This document shows, piece by piece, positions 1-8,480 of a DNA stretch of 64,000 bases. Made by a program: the position numbers and the translations under genes. Source of the stretch: CAHJXF01 sp039936235 (lineage in GTDB: Bacteria; Pseudomonadota; Gammaproteobacteria; Burkholderiales; Burkholderiaceae_D). The notes below the pieces were generated by a model. That model searched no databases, had not been told where the DNA came from, and was given only the letters and a program-made list of their open reading frames with translations. Numbering within the stretch: position 1 is the stretch's first letter; each line of letters begins with the position of its first letter. Where the stretch lies: NCBI GenBank assembly GCA_039936235.1, contig JBDTIS010000231.1, forward strand, positions 5,887 through 69,886, read 5' to 3'.

Positions 1-639
1 ATTACCGGCCATGTAGCCGACCTGCCGCGAGCCGCGCCCGCGAAACAGCAGCGACACGATCACGAACAGCACGAACAGGGCGGGCAGCCCGAAGCCGAAC
101 GATCCGTTGCTGCGAACCTGTTCACGCTGCGGCGGCGGTGGCGGCAAACCCTCGCCGACCAGCAGCGACTCGATGCGGCCCACGCCGGCGACCAGGCCGC
201 CGTAATAATCGCTCTGGCGAAAGTGCGGTGCGATGTCCTCGTCGATGATCCGCTTCGACTGCGCGTCGGTGATCGCACCTTCGACGCCCTTGCCGACTTC
301 GATCCGCAGCCGCCGCAGGTCGCTCGGATTGTCCTTCGCGACGATCACGATCACCCCGTCGGCGACGCCCTTGCGGCCGATCTTCCACGCCTCCGCGACG
401 CGTATGCCGTATTGCTCGATCTGCTCGGGCGCCGTCGACGCGACCGTCAGCACCGCGATCTGCGAGCCCTTCTGCCTCTCGTAGTCGGTCAGCTTCGCTT
501 CGAGTGCCGATCGCTGGTCAGGCGTCAGCAGCGACGCACCGTCGGTCACGCGCGCCGTCAACGGCGGAATGGCCGCGAGATCCTGGGCCTGCGCGAACGT
601 CGCACAGGCCGTGAGCACGAACGCCGCGAGGAAGCGCAT
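1..639 (-). CDS. TPM-domain (YgcG-like) membrane-anchored protein, C-terminus cut by window edge
   Basis: The frame opens at an ATG at 639 and stays open to base 1, so 213 codons are visible and the C-terminus lies outside the window. A short signal peptide (MRFLAAFVLTACATFAQA) is followed by a TPM fold with the family pattern of a tripartite domain: LTDYERQKGSQIAVL, IRVAEAWKIG and a GVIVIVAKD strand. A proline run (about residue 174) and a hydrophobic segment (PALFVLFVIVSLLF) follow, so the domain should face the periplasm on a membrane anchor. It begins 12 bases after the stop of lemA. LemA and TPM proteins are commonly paired, so a two-gene operon is likely. The biochemical role of these envelope proteins is poorly defined. 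Confidence 0.88.
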   Translation of the reverse strand, partial: MRFLAAFVLTACATFAQAQDLAAIPPLTARVTDGASLLTPDQRSALEAKLTDYERQKGSQIAVLTVASTAPEQIEQYGIRVAEAWKIGRKGVADGVIVIVAKDNPSDLRRLRIEVGKGVEGAITDAQSKRIIDEDIAPHFRQSDYYGGLVAGVGRIESLLVGEGLPPPPPQREQVRSNGSFGFGLPALFVLFVIVSLLFRGRGSRQVGYMAGN

Positions 640-651
640 GGGGGCAGCCAC

Positions 652-1284
652 TCAGAACTTGACGGTCGGCGCTTTGGAGACTTCCTTCTCGTTCTCCACC
701 GTGAAGTTCTCCTTCGGCTTGTAGCCGAACACCATCGCGGTGAGATTGTTCGGGAACTGTCGAACGGTCACGTTGTAGTCGCGCACGGTCTGGATGTAGC
801 GATTGCGAGCGACCGTGATGCGGTTCTCGGTGCCTTCGAGCTGTGACTGCAGGTCGCGGAAATTCTGGTCCGACTTCAGTTGCGGATAGTTTTCCGTGAC
901 CGCGATCAGCCGCGACAGCGCACTGGTGAGCTCCCCCTGCGCAGCCTGGAACTTCTTGAAGGCCTCCGGATTGTTCAGCGTCTCCGGGGTGACCTGGATG
1001 CTGGTCGCCTTCGCGCGCGCCTCGGTCACGCCGATCAGCACGTCCTTCTCCTGGGCCGCATATCCCTTGACGGTGTTGACGAGGTTCGGCACCAGGTCGG
1101 CACGACGCTGATACTGGTTCACCACTTCGCTCCACGCGGCCTTGACCGACTCATCTTTCGTCTGAAAGTCGTTGTAACCGCACGCGGAAAGCAGCGTCGC
1201 GCAAGCGGCGAGCAATAGCAGGCGGGCAGTACCGAGCGGGCGGGCCGGGTGCGACGAGGCGGACGAGGCGATGGACATGCGCAT
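652..1284 (-). CDS. lemA: LemA family lipoprotein
   Basis: This is a 210-residue LemA protein. The N-terminus is a lipoprotein signal with lipobox LLSAC at about residues 31-35. The mature part is the helical LemA domain, recognisable from NQYQRRADLVPNLVNTVKGY, the alanine/glutamate helix after it, and the closing FGYKPKENF motif. The ATG at 1284 is preceded by AAGGAAG at good spacing, which supports this start; the frame stays open far upstream but without coding character. The downstream TPM gene starts 12 bases after the stop, so the two are probably co-transcribed. LemA proteins are envelope-anchored helical proteins without a settled function. Confidence 0.93.
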   Translation of the reverse strand: MRMSIASSASSHPARPLGTARLLLLAACATLLSACGYNDFQTKDESVKAAWSEVVNQYQRRADLVPNLVNTVKGYAAQEKDVLIGVTEARAKATSIQVTPETLNNPEAFKKFQAAQGELTSALSRLIAVTENYPQLKSDQNFRDLQSQLEGTENRITVARNRYIQTVRDYNVTVRQFPNNLTAMVFGYKPKENFTVENEKEVSKAPTVKF

Positions 1285-1334
1285 GGGAACTTCCTTGGAT
1301 CGTTGACGAATGGGAGGCCGACGGAGCCGGCCGA

Positions 1335-2216
1335 CTAGGCGGCAGTTTGGGGCAACGGTCGCGGGATCAACGCCGCGATCACGGCGATGCAGACGAGAGC
1401 CAGCGCTACGAAGTCGCGCCACGGCGGCGTCTCGCCCAGCATCACCATCCCCGAGAATACCCCGACGACCGGGATTAGCATCGACGACAGTCCGGCCGTT
1501 GTCGGAGGCAGCGTCCGGGCCACGGTGAACCAGATCAGGTTGCCGATCGCGAGCACCAGGATCGCGTTGTAGAGGATCGGCCACCACTCGACGCCGATCG
1601 GAATGCGCCATTGCGATCCCTCGAAGATCGCCGACGCGACGACGATGAACGGACATGCGACGGCCATCATCCAGAACGTCAGTGCCAGGGTGTCCATCAT
1701 CAGCGTCGTCCGCTTGTAGACGTGCGTGCCCCAGGCCCATACGAACGCGGCGAGCAGCATCAGCGCGACGCCGAGCGGATGCGCGATCAATGCCGACCAG
1801 TCGCCGATGACGAGCAACGCGACGCCGGCGACCGCGCACGCGACGCCGATGCCGATCCGTGCGTCCGGCGGCTCGCGATAGACGACGATGCCGATCAGCG
1901 CGGCCCAGGCCGGCATCGTGAAGCCGAGGATCGCCGCGCGACCCGCCGGCAGCATCGTGATCGCGAGCGTCACCACGATGTACCAGACAACGATGTTCGG
2001 CAACGACAGAGCCACGATGCGGCCGAGCGATCTTTTCGGCAGCCGCAGCGACACGCCGCGCGCGACGAGCATCGCACCGAGCAGGACAGTCCCGAGGACG
2101 AGGCCGATGCTGCGAAACCATAACGGCGGCAACTCCATCACGCCGATCTTCATCACCGACCAGTTCATGCCCCACGCGAGCGTGAGGATGGCCAGCAGGG
2201 CGAGGGAGCGAAACAT
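1335..2216 (-). CDS. EamA/DMT-superfamily permease
   Basis: A 293-residue integral membrane protein with about ten hydrophobic helices in two EamA repeats, as in drug/metabolite transporters of the RhaT/YdcZ type. Family marks include the opening LTLAWGMNWSVMKIG, the end of repeat one at TMLPAGRAAILGFTMPAW, and the second-repeat PVVGVFSGMVMLGE. A GAGGAT ribosome-binding site lies about 10 bases before the ATG at 2216. It most likely exports or exchanges a small metabolite across the inner membrane; the substrate cannot be read from sequence. It ends about 50 bases before lemA on the same strand. Upstream is a repeat-rich gap. Confidence 0.88.
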   Translation of the reverse strand: MFRSLALLAILTLAWGMNWSVMKIGVMELPPLWFRSIGLVLGTVLLGAMLVARGVSLRLPKRSLGRIVALSLPNIVVWYIVVTLAITMLPAGRAAILGFTMPAWAALIGIVVYREPPDARIGIGVACAVAGVALLVIGDWSALIAHPLGVALMLLAAFVWAWGTHVYKRTTLMMDTLALTFWMMAVACPFIVVASAIFEGSQWRIPIGVEWWPILYNAILVLAIGNLIWFTVARTLPPTTAGLSSMLIPVVGVFSGMVMLGETPPWRDFVALALVCIAVIAALIPRPLPQTAA

Positions 2217-2299
2217 GGTTCGTGATCCTCAGTTGACGGGTCTGGCCACAGCCACGCGGTGGCGGGTAGAATTCTGCCGCATTCGGTTCCTCAGGCATT

Positions 2300-2393
2300 G
2301 TCATCCGGAGCGCGGCGACGGATCTTGCCCCAGAAAACATCGAGCGCACCGATGCTTCGTAGTCGAGACGGCAGATGTTCGTTCGGAGTGACG
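2300..2393 (+). repeat. Palindromic-ended intergenic repeat, type 2, degenerate copy
   Basis: The element starts GTCATCCGGAGCG and ends TTCGGAGTGAC, so its ends are imperfect inverted repeats. It has the same general layout as the units at 2445, 17773 and 56785. It lies between the DMT permease and pyrF. No coding capacity is apparent. Confidence 0.5.
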
Positions 2394-2401
2394 AACAGGC
2401 C

Positions 2402-2450
2402 CATGTCGTCCCGAGCAGGTTCATGTAGTCCCGAGCAGGTTCATGTCATC
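2402..2450 (+). repeat. 20-bp tandem direct repeat
   Basis: A 20-base unit (CATGTCGTCCCGAGCAGGTT) is repeated head to tail at 2402 and 2422 with one mismatch. A third partial copy at 2442 runs into the next palindromic repeat (CATGTCATCCCGAGC). It looks like local slippage duplication of the end of the intergenic repeat. Confidence 0.75.
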
Positions 2451-2561
2451 CCGAGCGCAGCGAGGGATCTCTTCCACGAAGCGCAACGTGCTGGCCGATG
2501 CGCCACGGTTCGGATTCCTCGACTTCGTTCGGAATGACAAAGTGAATGCGTTCGGAATGAC
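2445..2561 (+). repeat. Palindromic-ended intergenic repeat, type 2 (MITE/REP-like)
   Basis: It begins GTCATCCCGAGCGCAGCGAG and closes with TTCGGAATGAC at about 2538. A second copy of the closing sequence (TTCGGAATGACA) follows at 2551-2561. The ends are inverted repeats of each other. Elements of this form occur as dispersed non-coding repeats in many bacterial chromosomes. This one ends about 40 bases before pyrF, so it may form part of that gene's leader. Confidence 0.72.
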
Positions 2562-2602
2562 AAAAATGGATTCGTTGGGAAAGACATGCGAAGAGAGGTC
2601 CG

Positions 2603-3457
2603 ATGGACGCGGTGCCCGAACGACGCATTGACGTCGTGAAATTCGTCGACCGGCTCGCGCACCGATGGTCCGCCGGACGGACGATGCTGTGCGTCGGCCT
2701 CGACCCCGACCCCGCCCGCTTTCCGGCGCATCTGAAGGGCGACGCCGCCATCTTCGACTTCTGCCGCGCAATCGTCGACGCGACGCACGACCTGGTCTGC
2801 GCATTCAAGCCGCAGATCGCGTTCTTCGCGGCCCATCGCGCCGAGGACCAGCTCGAGGATCTGATCGCGCACATCCACGCCCGCTATCCCGACGTCCCCG
2901 TGATTCTCGACGCAAAGCGCGGCGACGTCGGCTCCACGTCCGAGCAGTACGCGCGTGAAGTGTTCGAGCGCTACGGCGCCGACGCCACCACCGTGCAGCC
3001 CTATCAGGGCTACGACGCGATCGCGCCCTATCTGGCGTATCCGGACAAGGGGACGATCATCCTGTGCCGCACGTCCAACCTCAGCGGCGACGAGCTGCAG
3101 GCCCTGCAGGTCCGCTCGGACCGCGGCGACGAACCGCTCTACCTGCACGTCGCGCGGCTCGTCGCCGAACACTGGAACACGAACGGCCAGTGCGGCCTCG
3201 TCGTCGGCGCGACCTATCCGAAGGAACTCGCCGCCGTTCGTGAAGTGGTCGGCGACATGCCGATCCTGGTCCCGGGCGTCGGGGCCCAGGGCGGCGACCT
3301 CGAGGCGTCAGTCGCTGCGGGCGCGACGGCGGCCGGCGGCCTGTTGGTCAGCTCGTCGCGGGCGGTGCTGTACGCCGGCAACGGCGAGGACTTCGCGGAT
3401 GCGGCGCGGCGCGTCGCGATCGACACGCGTGACGCGATCGAGGCCTGCCGATCCTGA
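2603..3457 (+). CDS. pyrF: Orotidine 5'-phosphate decarboxylase
   Basis: A 284-residue OMP decarboxylase of the longer subfamily 2, catalysing OMP to UMP, the last step of de novo pyrimidine synthesis. Marks are LCVGLDPDP at the phosphate/base pocket, the catalytic LDAKRGDVGSTSEQYA segment (Lys and Asp of the DAKRxD motif, residues about 96-101) and the C-terminal phosphate-binding VPGVGAQGGD. The ATG at 2603 is preceded by AGAGAGG. The gene is alone on its strand and converges on transaldolase. Just after the stop, nested inverted repeats (GGCCTGC/GCAGGCC at 3442-3482, with CCGATC/GATCGG inside) could form a stem at the convergent junction. Confidence 0.95.
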   Translation: MDAVPERRIDVVKFVDRLAHRWSAGRTMLCVGLDPDPARFPAHLKGDAAIFDFCRAIVDATHDLVCAFKPQIAFFAAHRAEDQLEDLIAHIHARYPDVPVILDAKRGDVGSTSEQYAREVFERYGADATTVQPYQGYDAIAPYLAYPDKGTIILCRTSNLSGDELQALQVRSDRGDEPLYLHVARLVAEHWNTNGQCGLVVGATYPKELAAVREVVGDMPILVPGVGAQGGDLEASVAAGATAAGGLLVSSSRAVLYAGNGEDFADAARRVAIDTRDAIEACRS

Positions 3458-3516
3458 TCGGTTGCCCCGGACCGTGCAGGCCGTGTCGCACGCGGGCTGA
3501 ATCGCGTCTGCTGGAT

Positions 3517-4611
3517 TCACGAAGGCACCGAGCCACCGAGCTGTCCGGTCTTCTCGCGGATCCGCGCGATCAGCGCGTGCCATGACTTCGTGAACTTCTC
3601 GGCACCCTCGCGCTGCAGCCGCTCGGCCAGCGCTCCGGCATCGACGCCCTTCCCTCGGAATGCTTCGAGTATTGCCTCGGCACCACCGCCATCGGCGGGC
3701 AGCACCCCGTCCGCGCGGCCGTGATCCGCGTAGGCGTGCAGCGTCTGGTCCGGGATCGTGTTGATCGTCCCCGGCGCCGCCAGCGCCTCCACGTAGACCG
3801 TGTCGGCGGCGGCCGGGTCCTTGGTGCCGGTGCTCGCCCAGAGCAGTCGCTGCGGATGGGCGCCGGCCACCGCGAGCTTCTGCCAGCGTGACGAAGCCAG
3901 CAGTTCGCAGTAAGCGCGATAGGTGCGCATCGCGATCGCGATGCCGAGCCGGTTGTGGAGCTGAGGCGGAATCCGATCCTTGACCGCCACGTCCCAGCGG
4001 CTGACGAACAGCGACGCGACCGACTCGACCACCGGCGAGCGGCCGGCGGCGAGCCGCCGCTCGATGCCGCGCAGGTAGGCCTCGGCCGCCATCTGGTATT
4101 GCTCACGAGAGAACAGCAACGTGACGTTGATCGGCACGCCGGCGTAGATCGATTCCTCGATCGCCGGGATGCCGGCCGGCGTGCCGGGGATCTTGATGAA
4201 GAGGTTGGGCCGCGCCGCGGTCGCGTGCTGCCGTGCCGCGGCTTCGATCGTCGCCGTGGTGTCATCGACCAGCAGCGGCGACAGTTCCAGCGACACCCAT
4301 CCGTCGACGCCGCCGGTCGCGTCGTGGACCGGCCGGAACAGGTCTGCGGCGCGCCTCAGGTCCTGCAGTGCCAGGGTCCAGAAGAGCGCTTCGCCCGATT
4401 CACCCTGAAGCGAAAGTTCCCTGATCGAAGGGTCGTAGGCGTTGCCCTCGGCGATTGCCTTCTCGAAGATCGTCGGGTTCGATGTCAGCCCCGTCACCGA
4501 AAGCTCGGCGATGTAGCGCGCCAGCATGCCGTTGTCGAGGATCTCGCGCGTGATGTTGTCCAGCCACAGGCTCTGGCCGAGCGCGTGGAGTTTCTGCGTA
4601 TTGGCGTTCAC
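3517..4611 (-). CDS. tal: Transaldolase
   Basis: A 364-residue transaldolase that transfers a dihydroxyacetone unit between sugar phosphates in the non-oxidative pentose phosphate pathway. The Schiff-base lysine sits in NLFIKIPGT. Other family segments are VTGLTSNPTIFEKAI near the N-terminus, NVTLLFSREQY and LLWASTGTKDP. Length and organisation match the longer type found in actinobacteria and many proteobacteria. The start is a GTG at 4611 behind CCGGAG. It converges on pyrF and follows a short gap after the di-haem cytochrome gene on the same strand. Confidence 0.95.
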   Translation of the reverse strand: MNANTQKLHALGQSLWLDNITREILDNGMLARYIAELSVTGLTSNPTIFEKAIAEGNAYDPSIRELSLQGESGEALFWTLALQDLRRAADLFRPVHDATGGVDGWVSLELSPLLVDDTTATIEAAARQHATAARPNLFIKIPGTPAGIPAIEESIYAGVPINVTLLFSREQYQMAAEAYLRGIERRLAAGRSPVVESVASLFVSRWDVAVKDRIPPQLHNRLGIAIAMRTYRAYCELLASSRWQKLAVAGAHPQRLLWASTGTKDPAAADTVYVEALAAPGTINTIPDQTLHAYADHGRADGVLPADGGGAEAILEAFRGKGVDAGALAERLQREGAEKFTKSWHALIARIREKTGQLGGSVPS

Positions 4612-4680
4612 GTGCGCTCCGGAGGCAATAGGGGATCGTGGGTGCAGGGCATCGACATCCCGAGTAGCGAGGCGGCGGCC

Positions 4681-6261
4681 CTACAGCGACTTCAGATATT
4701 GCGCCACATCCGCAACCTCGGCGTGCGTCAAACCGAGCGAGCCTTTGACGTTGTACCGGTCCACCACATCGACGAGAGTCGCTGCCGAACCGTTGTGGAA
4801 GTACGGCGGATGCTGCCAGACTCCCTTGAGCGGAGCCGTGCGATACATCCTGGTGGCCGTGCGCGACGCATAGCTCGGCACCCCCGGCGCTTCCGGCTCG
4901 CTCGGCACTTCGCTTGCCGCATGCAGTCGCTGGTTGGCGTCGGTGAACTCGGGGCCGCTATGGCAGCCTGCGCAGCCTGCCTTGCCACTGAAGAGCGCCT
5001 TGCCACGGGCCGCGGCCGCCATGTCGAAGCTTCCGGCTGGCGCCACGGGTGCGGCAATCGACAGTTGATAGGCTTGCAGTGCAGGCAGTTTGGCGGTGAT
5101 GAGGTCTTCGGCTCCGTTGGTGATGTTGACGCCGTGCGTGCCGATGCGGGCATCGGTGAAGTTGCCGTGTCCACCCATCTGGGTCACGCCGACATATCGG
5201 TTCCAATACGCCAGGTCGTCCCCATCGCCCGTGGCGATGATCTTGCGAACGTTCTGCAGCCCATAAGCCGGCGAGATCACTTGCGGCCCGTTCAAGCCGT
5301 CGATGTTGTAGCGAGGATCGTAGAAGCCCGGGCCCCACGAGTTGTAGACGGTTATTTGCGCCGCGGTCAGTGCCGGCGACAAGGCGATGATCGCGCCGGG
5401 ATTCAGATCACGATTCGGCCAGCCGTCGAGACGCTTGCCGATACCCGGTGCGAACGCATTGTCGACCGTGGAGTGGCACAGCGCACAAGTGATGCCGACA
5501 CGCGTCAACGTGTTCCTGCCGTCGATGTTCCGCACCGTGCCCTTGATGCCCACCACTGCATCGAGGCTGATCAATGCGATCGTGGTGGCCGGATCGGTCA
5601 GGCTGATGCTGCCGTTCCGGATCCCTGCGACGACCGACGCTGGCAGTGCTTCGGCGTCCACCTTCAGGCCCACTGCCAGCGCCGTGGTCGGATCGACGGC
5701 GGCGGCGATGACATCGTTCATGTGGAGCGTGTCGGTCCACGTCGTCTCATCGCCGAAGGTGTCGAAGCGGAAGATCTTCTGGCCCTGTGCCAGGAACGCG
5801 GTATCCGTGATCGTGGAGAAGGACCACGTGACGTTCTGCGCCAGGGCAGCGCCATTGACGGCCTTGACCCCCGTGGTGATCGTCGCCGTGCAGATGACGT
5901 TCGCCGCCATCGGTTCGGCCACCTCGGACTGCGGCAGGTTGGTGGGTGATTCCGTAATGCGCACGAATGTAGCCGTCCTGGTCGACGGGTCATAGCTGAC
6001 CGATCCGAAAGGATCTGCACCGGCTGGACAATTCACCCTGAAATTCGCGTTCTTCAGCGTTGCCGGATCGATTGCCTGATCGAAGGTGGCACTGACCTTG
6101 GACGTGTTCAGAACGTTGGTGGCTGCATTCGCCGGTGCCGTGGCGAGCACGTTGGGGGGCGCCGCATCGTCGTCGCTGGAGCCACCGCATCCGGCGAGGC
6201 CGGCACCGAGTGCGATGGACACGACACCTGATAGGCATTCCCTGCGCGTGAACCTGCTCAT
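4681..6261 (-). CDS. Di-haem cytochrome c lipoprotein with N-terminal Ig-like (Big_5) domain
   Basis: A 526-residue exported protein. A signal sequence ends in a lipobox (GAGLAGC, residues about 19-25). It is followed by a serine/aspartate linker and a Big_5-type Ig-like domain (about 40-150, closing VTWSFSTITD). Two haem c sites follow: CALCH at residue 259 and CAGCH at residue 430. The C-terminal PPYFHNGSAATL segment resembles the cytochrome c peroxidase/MauG group. It is therefore probably a periplasmic or outer-membrane-anchored electron-transfer protein or peroxidase; the substrate is unknown. The ATG at 6261 has a strong GAGGGAAAG ribosome-binding site. It lies 3' of the sigma factor/ferritin/cytochrome c group, separated by a 417-base gap. 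Confidence 0.85.
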   Translation of the reverse strand: MSRFTRRECLSGVVSIALGAGLAGCGGSSDDDAAPPNVLATAPANAATNVLNTSKVSATFDQAIDPATLKNANFRVNCPAGADPFGSVSYDPSTRTATFVRITESPTNLPQSEVAEPMAANVICTATITTGVKAVNGAALAQNVTWSFSTITDTAFLAQGQKIFRFDTFGDETTWTDTLHMNDVIAAAVDPTTALAVGLKVDAEALPASVVAGIRNGSISLTDPATTIALISLDAVVGIKGTVRNIDGRNTLTRVGITCALCHSTVDNAFAPGIGKRLDGWPNRDLNPGAIIALSPALTAAQITVYNSWGPGFYDPRYNIDGLNGPQVISPAYGLQNVRKIIATGDGDDLAYWNRYVGVTQMGGHGNFTDARIGTHGVNITNGAEDLITAKLPALQAYQLSIAAPVAPAGSFDMAAAARGKALFSGKAGCAGCHSGPEFTDANQRLHAASEVPSEPEAPGVPSYASRTATRMYRTAPLKGVWQHPPYFHNGSAATLVDVVDRYNVKGSLGLTHAEVADVAQYLKSL

Positions 6262-6678
6262 GGTCTTTCCCTCTTCCTTCGATGCGATGGATCAGACGGG
6301 ACGGCCAATGCCGCGCGACGGGTCACGCTCTATGCTCGCGCACCGTTGGCAGCGATGCCGACGTGGGCTCAATTCAGGGCTCCCATCCGATGGATGCGTC
6401 GACGGCGATGGACGTTCCCGAATTCGCTCGTCGTTCTTTGATGCACATTGCCTGCGCGGATCGCTGCCTAGCGACCATTTCCGCAGCGCGACTGTATCGA
6501 CGCCACGCGGTCTCGATGGCGATGCGGCAGACGAATGACGACCGATTTCTTCGTTACGCGCTCGTGGCCGAGCCGCTTGGAAGCGAGGTGGCGTCCTGTC
6601 ACGACCTGCGTCTCGTACGCCGTGTACCTGCGACACTAGGCAGGTACGTTCGGCGAGTCTGCCGGGGCTGCCGCGGCT
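6262..6678. other. 417-bp intergenic region with a perfect inverted repeat
   Basis: No credible gene was seen on either strand. The one clear structure is a perfect 8-bp inverted repeat, GTACCTGC (6624-6631) and GCAGGTAC (6640-6647), with an 8-base loop, about 32 bases beyond the cytochrome c stop codon. There is no T-tract, so it is either a weak terminator, a processing hairpin or a protein-binding site. The rest should contain the promoter of the di-haem cytochrome gene, but no confident -35/-10 pair was identified. Confidence 0.55.
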
Positions 6679-7080
6679 TCAGTGCTTCGACTTCAGTGCC
6701 TCGCACTCCGGCGTCCGATCTACGCTCTTGAGATACGCGATCAGATCGGCTCGGTCCCTGGGGTCGGATACGCCGTCGTAAGTCATCGCCGTGCCGGGAA
6801 CCATCTTCAGCGGTGAGGTGAGGAATCGGTCGAGCGTCTTCTCGTTCCAGACGAGGTGCGAGCTCTTCATCGCGGCGGAATAGGCGAACCCTGGGACGCT
6901 GCCCGCCGGGCGGCCTAGGAGGCCGCAGTGGCGCGGTCCCACACGGTCATAGCCGAGCGCGTGGCAGGCCTCGCAGCGGGCATAGATCTGCTCGCCGCGA
7001 GCCGCGGTTGGCGCCGCCTTGGCAGGCGTGAGCAGACACATCGAGAGCGCACCGGCCAGCACGAGCCGGCGCGCGCTCAC
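6679..7080 (-). CDS. Small periplasmic class I cytochrome c
   Basis: A 133-residue protein with a cleavable signal peptide (ending near TPAKA, residue 21) and one haem site, CEACH at residues 36-40. The second axial ligand is probably the Met in MVPGTAM (residue 99), the PGT-x-M pattern of cytochrome c2/c550-type carriers. The GTG start at 7080 is preceded by AGGAAG. It follows the ferritin-like gene by 54 bases on the same strand and is probably in the sigma factor operon. Its likely role is periplasmic single-electron transfer, possibly to or from the ferritin-like protein or the di-haem lipoprotein; that partnership is inferred from proximity only. Confidence 0.9.
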   Translation of the reverse strand: MSARRLVLAGALSMCLLTPAKAAPTAARGEQIYARCEACHALGYDRVGPRHCGLLGRPAGSVPGFAYSAAMKSSHLVWNEKTLDRFLTSPLKMVPGTAMTYDGVSDPRDRADLIAYLKSVDRTPECEALKSKH

Positions 7081-7134
7081 CGGATCGGCTTCCTGGCGCG
7101 CACTTCGGGATTCACCCGGATGCCGTTCAGCGCG

Positions 7135-7707
7135 TCATGCCATGAATGCGCTGGGAACCGGAACCTCGCCAAGCACGTTCCGCAACACCGCCCAATGCAT
7201 CGCCTCGTCACCGAGGATGCTGGCAGCCGCTTTCGCGAGATCGCGGTTGGCGAACAGCGGCACCGCGCCAAGGTAGGCGCTGACCGCGCCCTGCTCAAGC
7301 TTCGCCGCGAAACGGAGCACGTCGGCCTGCGTCTTCAGTTGCTCCGCCGGGAAGTGGTAGTCGGCCTTGGCCGCCACGGGACTTCCGCCGAGCTTGGTGA
7401 CGGTGCTGCTGAGCAGCTCGGCATGCGCCTTGTGGTGTCCCTGGAAGGTGACGGCCAGGTCGAGTATCGGCTTCTGCAGCAGCTTGCTCTCGGCACCGAG
7501 CTGGTAGGCCGCGATGGCTTCGAGCTCCGCCGCGAGCGCGGTATTGAGGATCTGCACGTCCTGAGGATTGCCGCCGCCTGCGGTCGCAGCGAGCGCGAGC
7601 CTGCCGGCCAGCAGCGCGACCGCCGTGCCGGATAGGATGAGAGCGCCGGAACGACCGAGAAAGAGGCGGCGCGCAACGATCGGTGTCGTCATTTGAAGGA
7701 AAGACAT
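7135..7707 (-). CDS. Tat-exported ferritin-like (DUF4439-type) protein
   Basis: A 190-residue protein with a twin-arginine leader (VARRLFLGRSG followed by a hydrophobic stretch ending LALA, about residue 40). The mature part is a helical ferritin-like domain with spaced Glu/His residues suited to a di-metal site: AAELEAIAAYQLG, HHKAHAELL, KLEQGAVSAYLG and DEAMHWAVL. Tat export suggests that it folds, and perhaps loads metal, in the cytoplasm. The ATG at 7707 follows AGAGGAA; a second in-frame ATG lies 15 bases downstream. It starts 27 bases after the sigma factor stop, which suggests one transcript. Its chemistry is unknown. Confidence 0.85.
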   Translation of the reverse strand: MSFLQMTTPIVARRLFLGRSGALILSGTAVALLAGRLALAATAGGGNPQDVQILNTALAAELEAIAAYQLGAESKLLQKPILDLAVTFQGHHKAHAELLSSTVTKLGGSPVAAKADYHFPAEQLKTQADVLRFAAKLEQGAVSAYLGAVPLFANRDLAKAAASILGDEAMHWAVLRNVLGEVPVPSAFMA

Positions 7708-7734
7708 GGCACGTTCCTCTGATCGGTCGAGTTG

Positions 7735-8451
7735 TCAGGGCCGGGAATCGTCCCGGTCTTCGGAAAGCCTGGCGAGAACGTTGGCGACGATCTGGTCGCA
7801 ATTCGCTCCGGCGAACGAGAAGGCGTCGCCGATGGCGAAATCGACGTCGCGCGAAAGACCTTCGCGCAGCAGACTGCGGGCGCGAAAGAAGCGGGTGCGC
7901 ACGGTGGCTTCGGGGATTCCGAGCGCCGTCGCGGTTTCCTCGACGCTCATCTCCTCGACCCCGCGAAGCATGAAGACCGTGCGGAATACATCGGGTAAGG
8001 CATCGATCCGCTTTTCCATGAGATGGCGCAATTCACCCCTCATGGCAATCCGCTCGGGCCCGCGATCGACGTCGTCTTCCACATCCGGCTCCTCGTGCGC
8101 CGCATCGATATCGATGCTCGCTTCCATCGGAATCACCTGGGAGCGACGGCTTCGCAACCGACCGATGGCTTCGTTCATGACGATGCGAACCAGCCAGGTG
8201 GAAACCTTGGCTTCTGCGCGAAAGCCGGAGAATGAACGCCACGCCCGCAGGTAGCTCTCCTGCAGTGCGTCCTTGGCATCGTCGTCGTCGCGCAGGATGC
8301 TGCGCGCCGTCCGAAACAGAAGTCGGTTGTGGCGCCGCATGATCACTTCGAAGGCGGCCGGGGTACCGCTGGACGCCATCGCTGCGAGCTCGCTATCGCC
8401 GAGGCTCTGCAAGGGCGTTCGTTGGGTTGGGGTGGCGACTGGCGGCGGCAT
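7735..8451 (-). CDS. ECF-type (RpoE-like) RNA polymerase sigma factor
   Basis: A 238-residue sigma factor with region 2 (RHNRLLFRTARSILRDDDDAKD, then DALQESYLRAWRSF) and region 4 (LPDVFRTVFMLRGVEEMSVE, helix-turn-helix ALGIPEATVRTRFFRAR). The start at 8451 is chosen because AGGAG lies 6 bases upstream; the open frame continues further but without sigma similarity. No anti-sigma gene with a zinc-finger or transmembrane domain adjoins it. The next genes are a Tat-exported ferritin-like protein and cytochrome c. A perfect 15-bp palindrome (GAACGGATTCCGTTC) lies 30 bases upstream. It probably controls this small redox/metal cluster, but the inducing signal cannot be read. Confidence 0.9.
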   Translation of the reverse strand: MPPPVATPTQRTPLQSLGDSELAAMASSGTPAAFEVIMRRHNRLLFRTARSILRDDDDAKDALQESYLRAWRSFSGFRAEAKVSTWLVRIVMNEAIGRLRSRRSQVIPMEASIDIDAAHEEPDVEDDVDRGPERIAMRGELRHLMEKRIDALPDVFRTVFMLRGVEEMSVEETATALGIPEATVRTRFFRARSLLREGLSRDVDFAIGDAFSFAGANCDQIVANVLARLSEDRDDSRP

Positions 8452-8480
8452 CGGTTGCTCCTGTCCATGGGATGAGTCGC

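Noticed and set aside
2402..2450. CRISPR-like repeats
   Set aside because: The 20-bp units are contiguous without spacers and no cas genes are present.
3442..3482. Terminator between pyrF and transaldolase
   Set aside because: Nested inverted repeats exist but there is no T-run, and part of the stem lies inside the pyrF coding end; not strong enough to list as a terminator.
3955..5949. Plus-strand frame of more than 600 codons across transaldolase and the di-haem cytochrome gene
   Set aside because: It spans two well-supported genes in antisense and has no domain signature.
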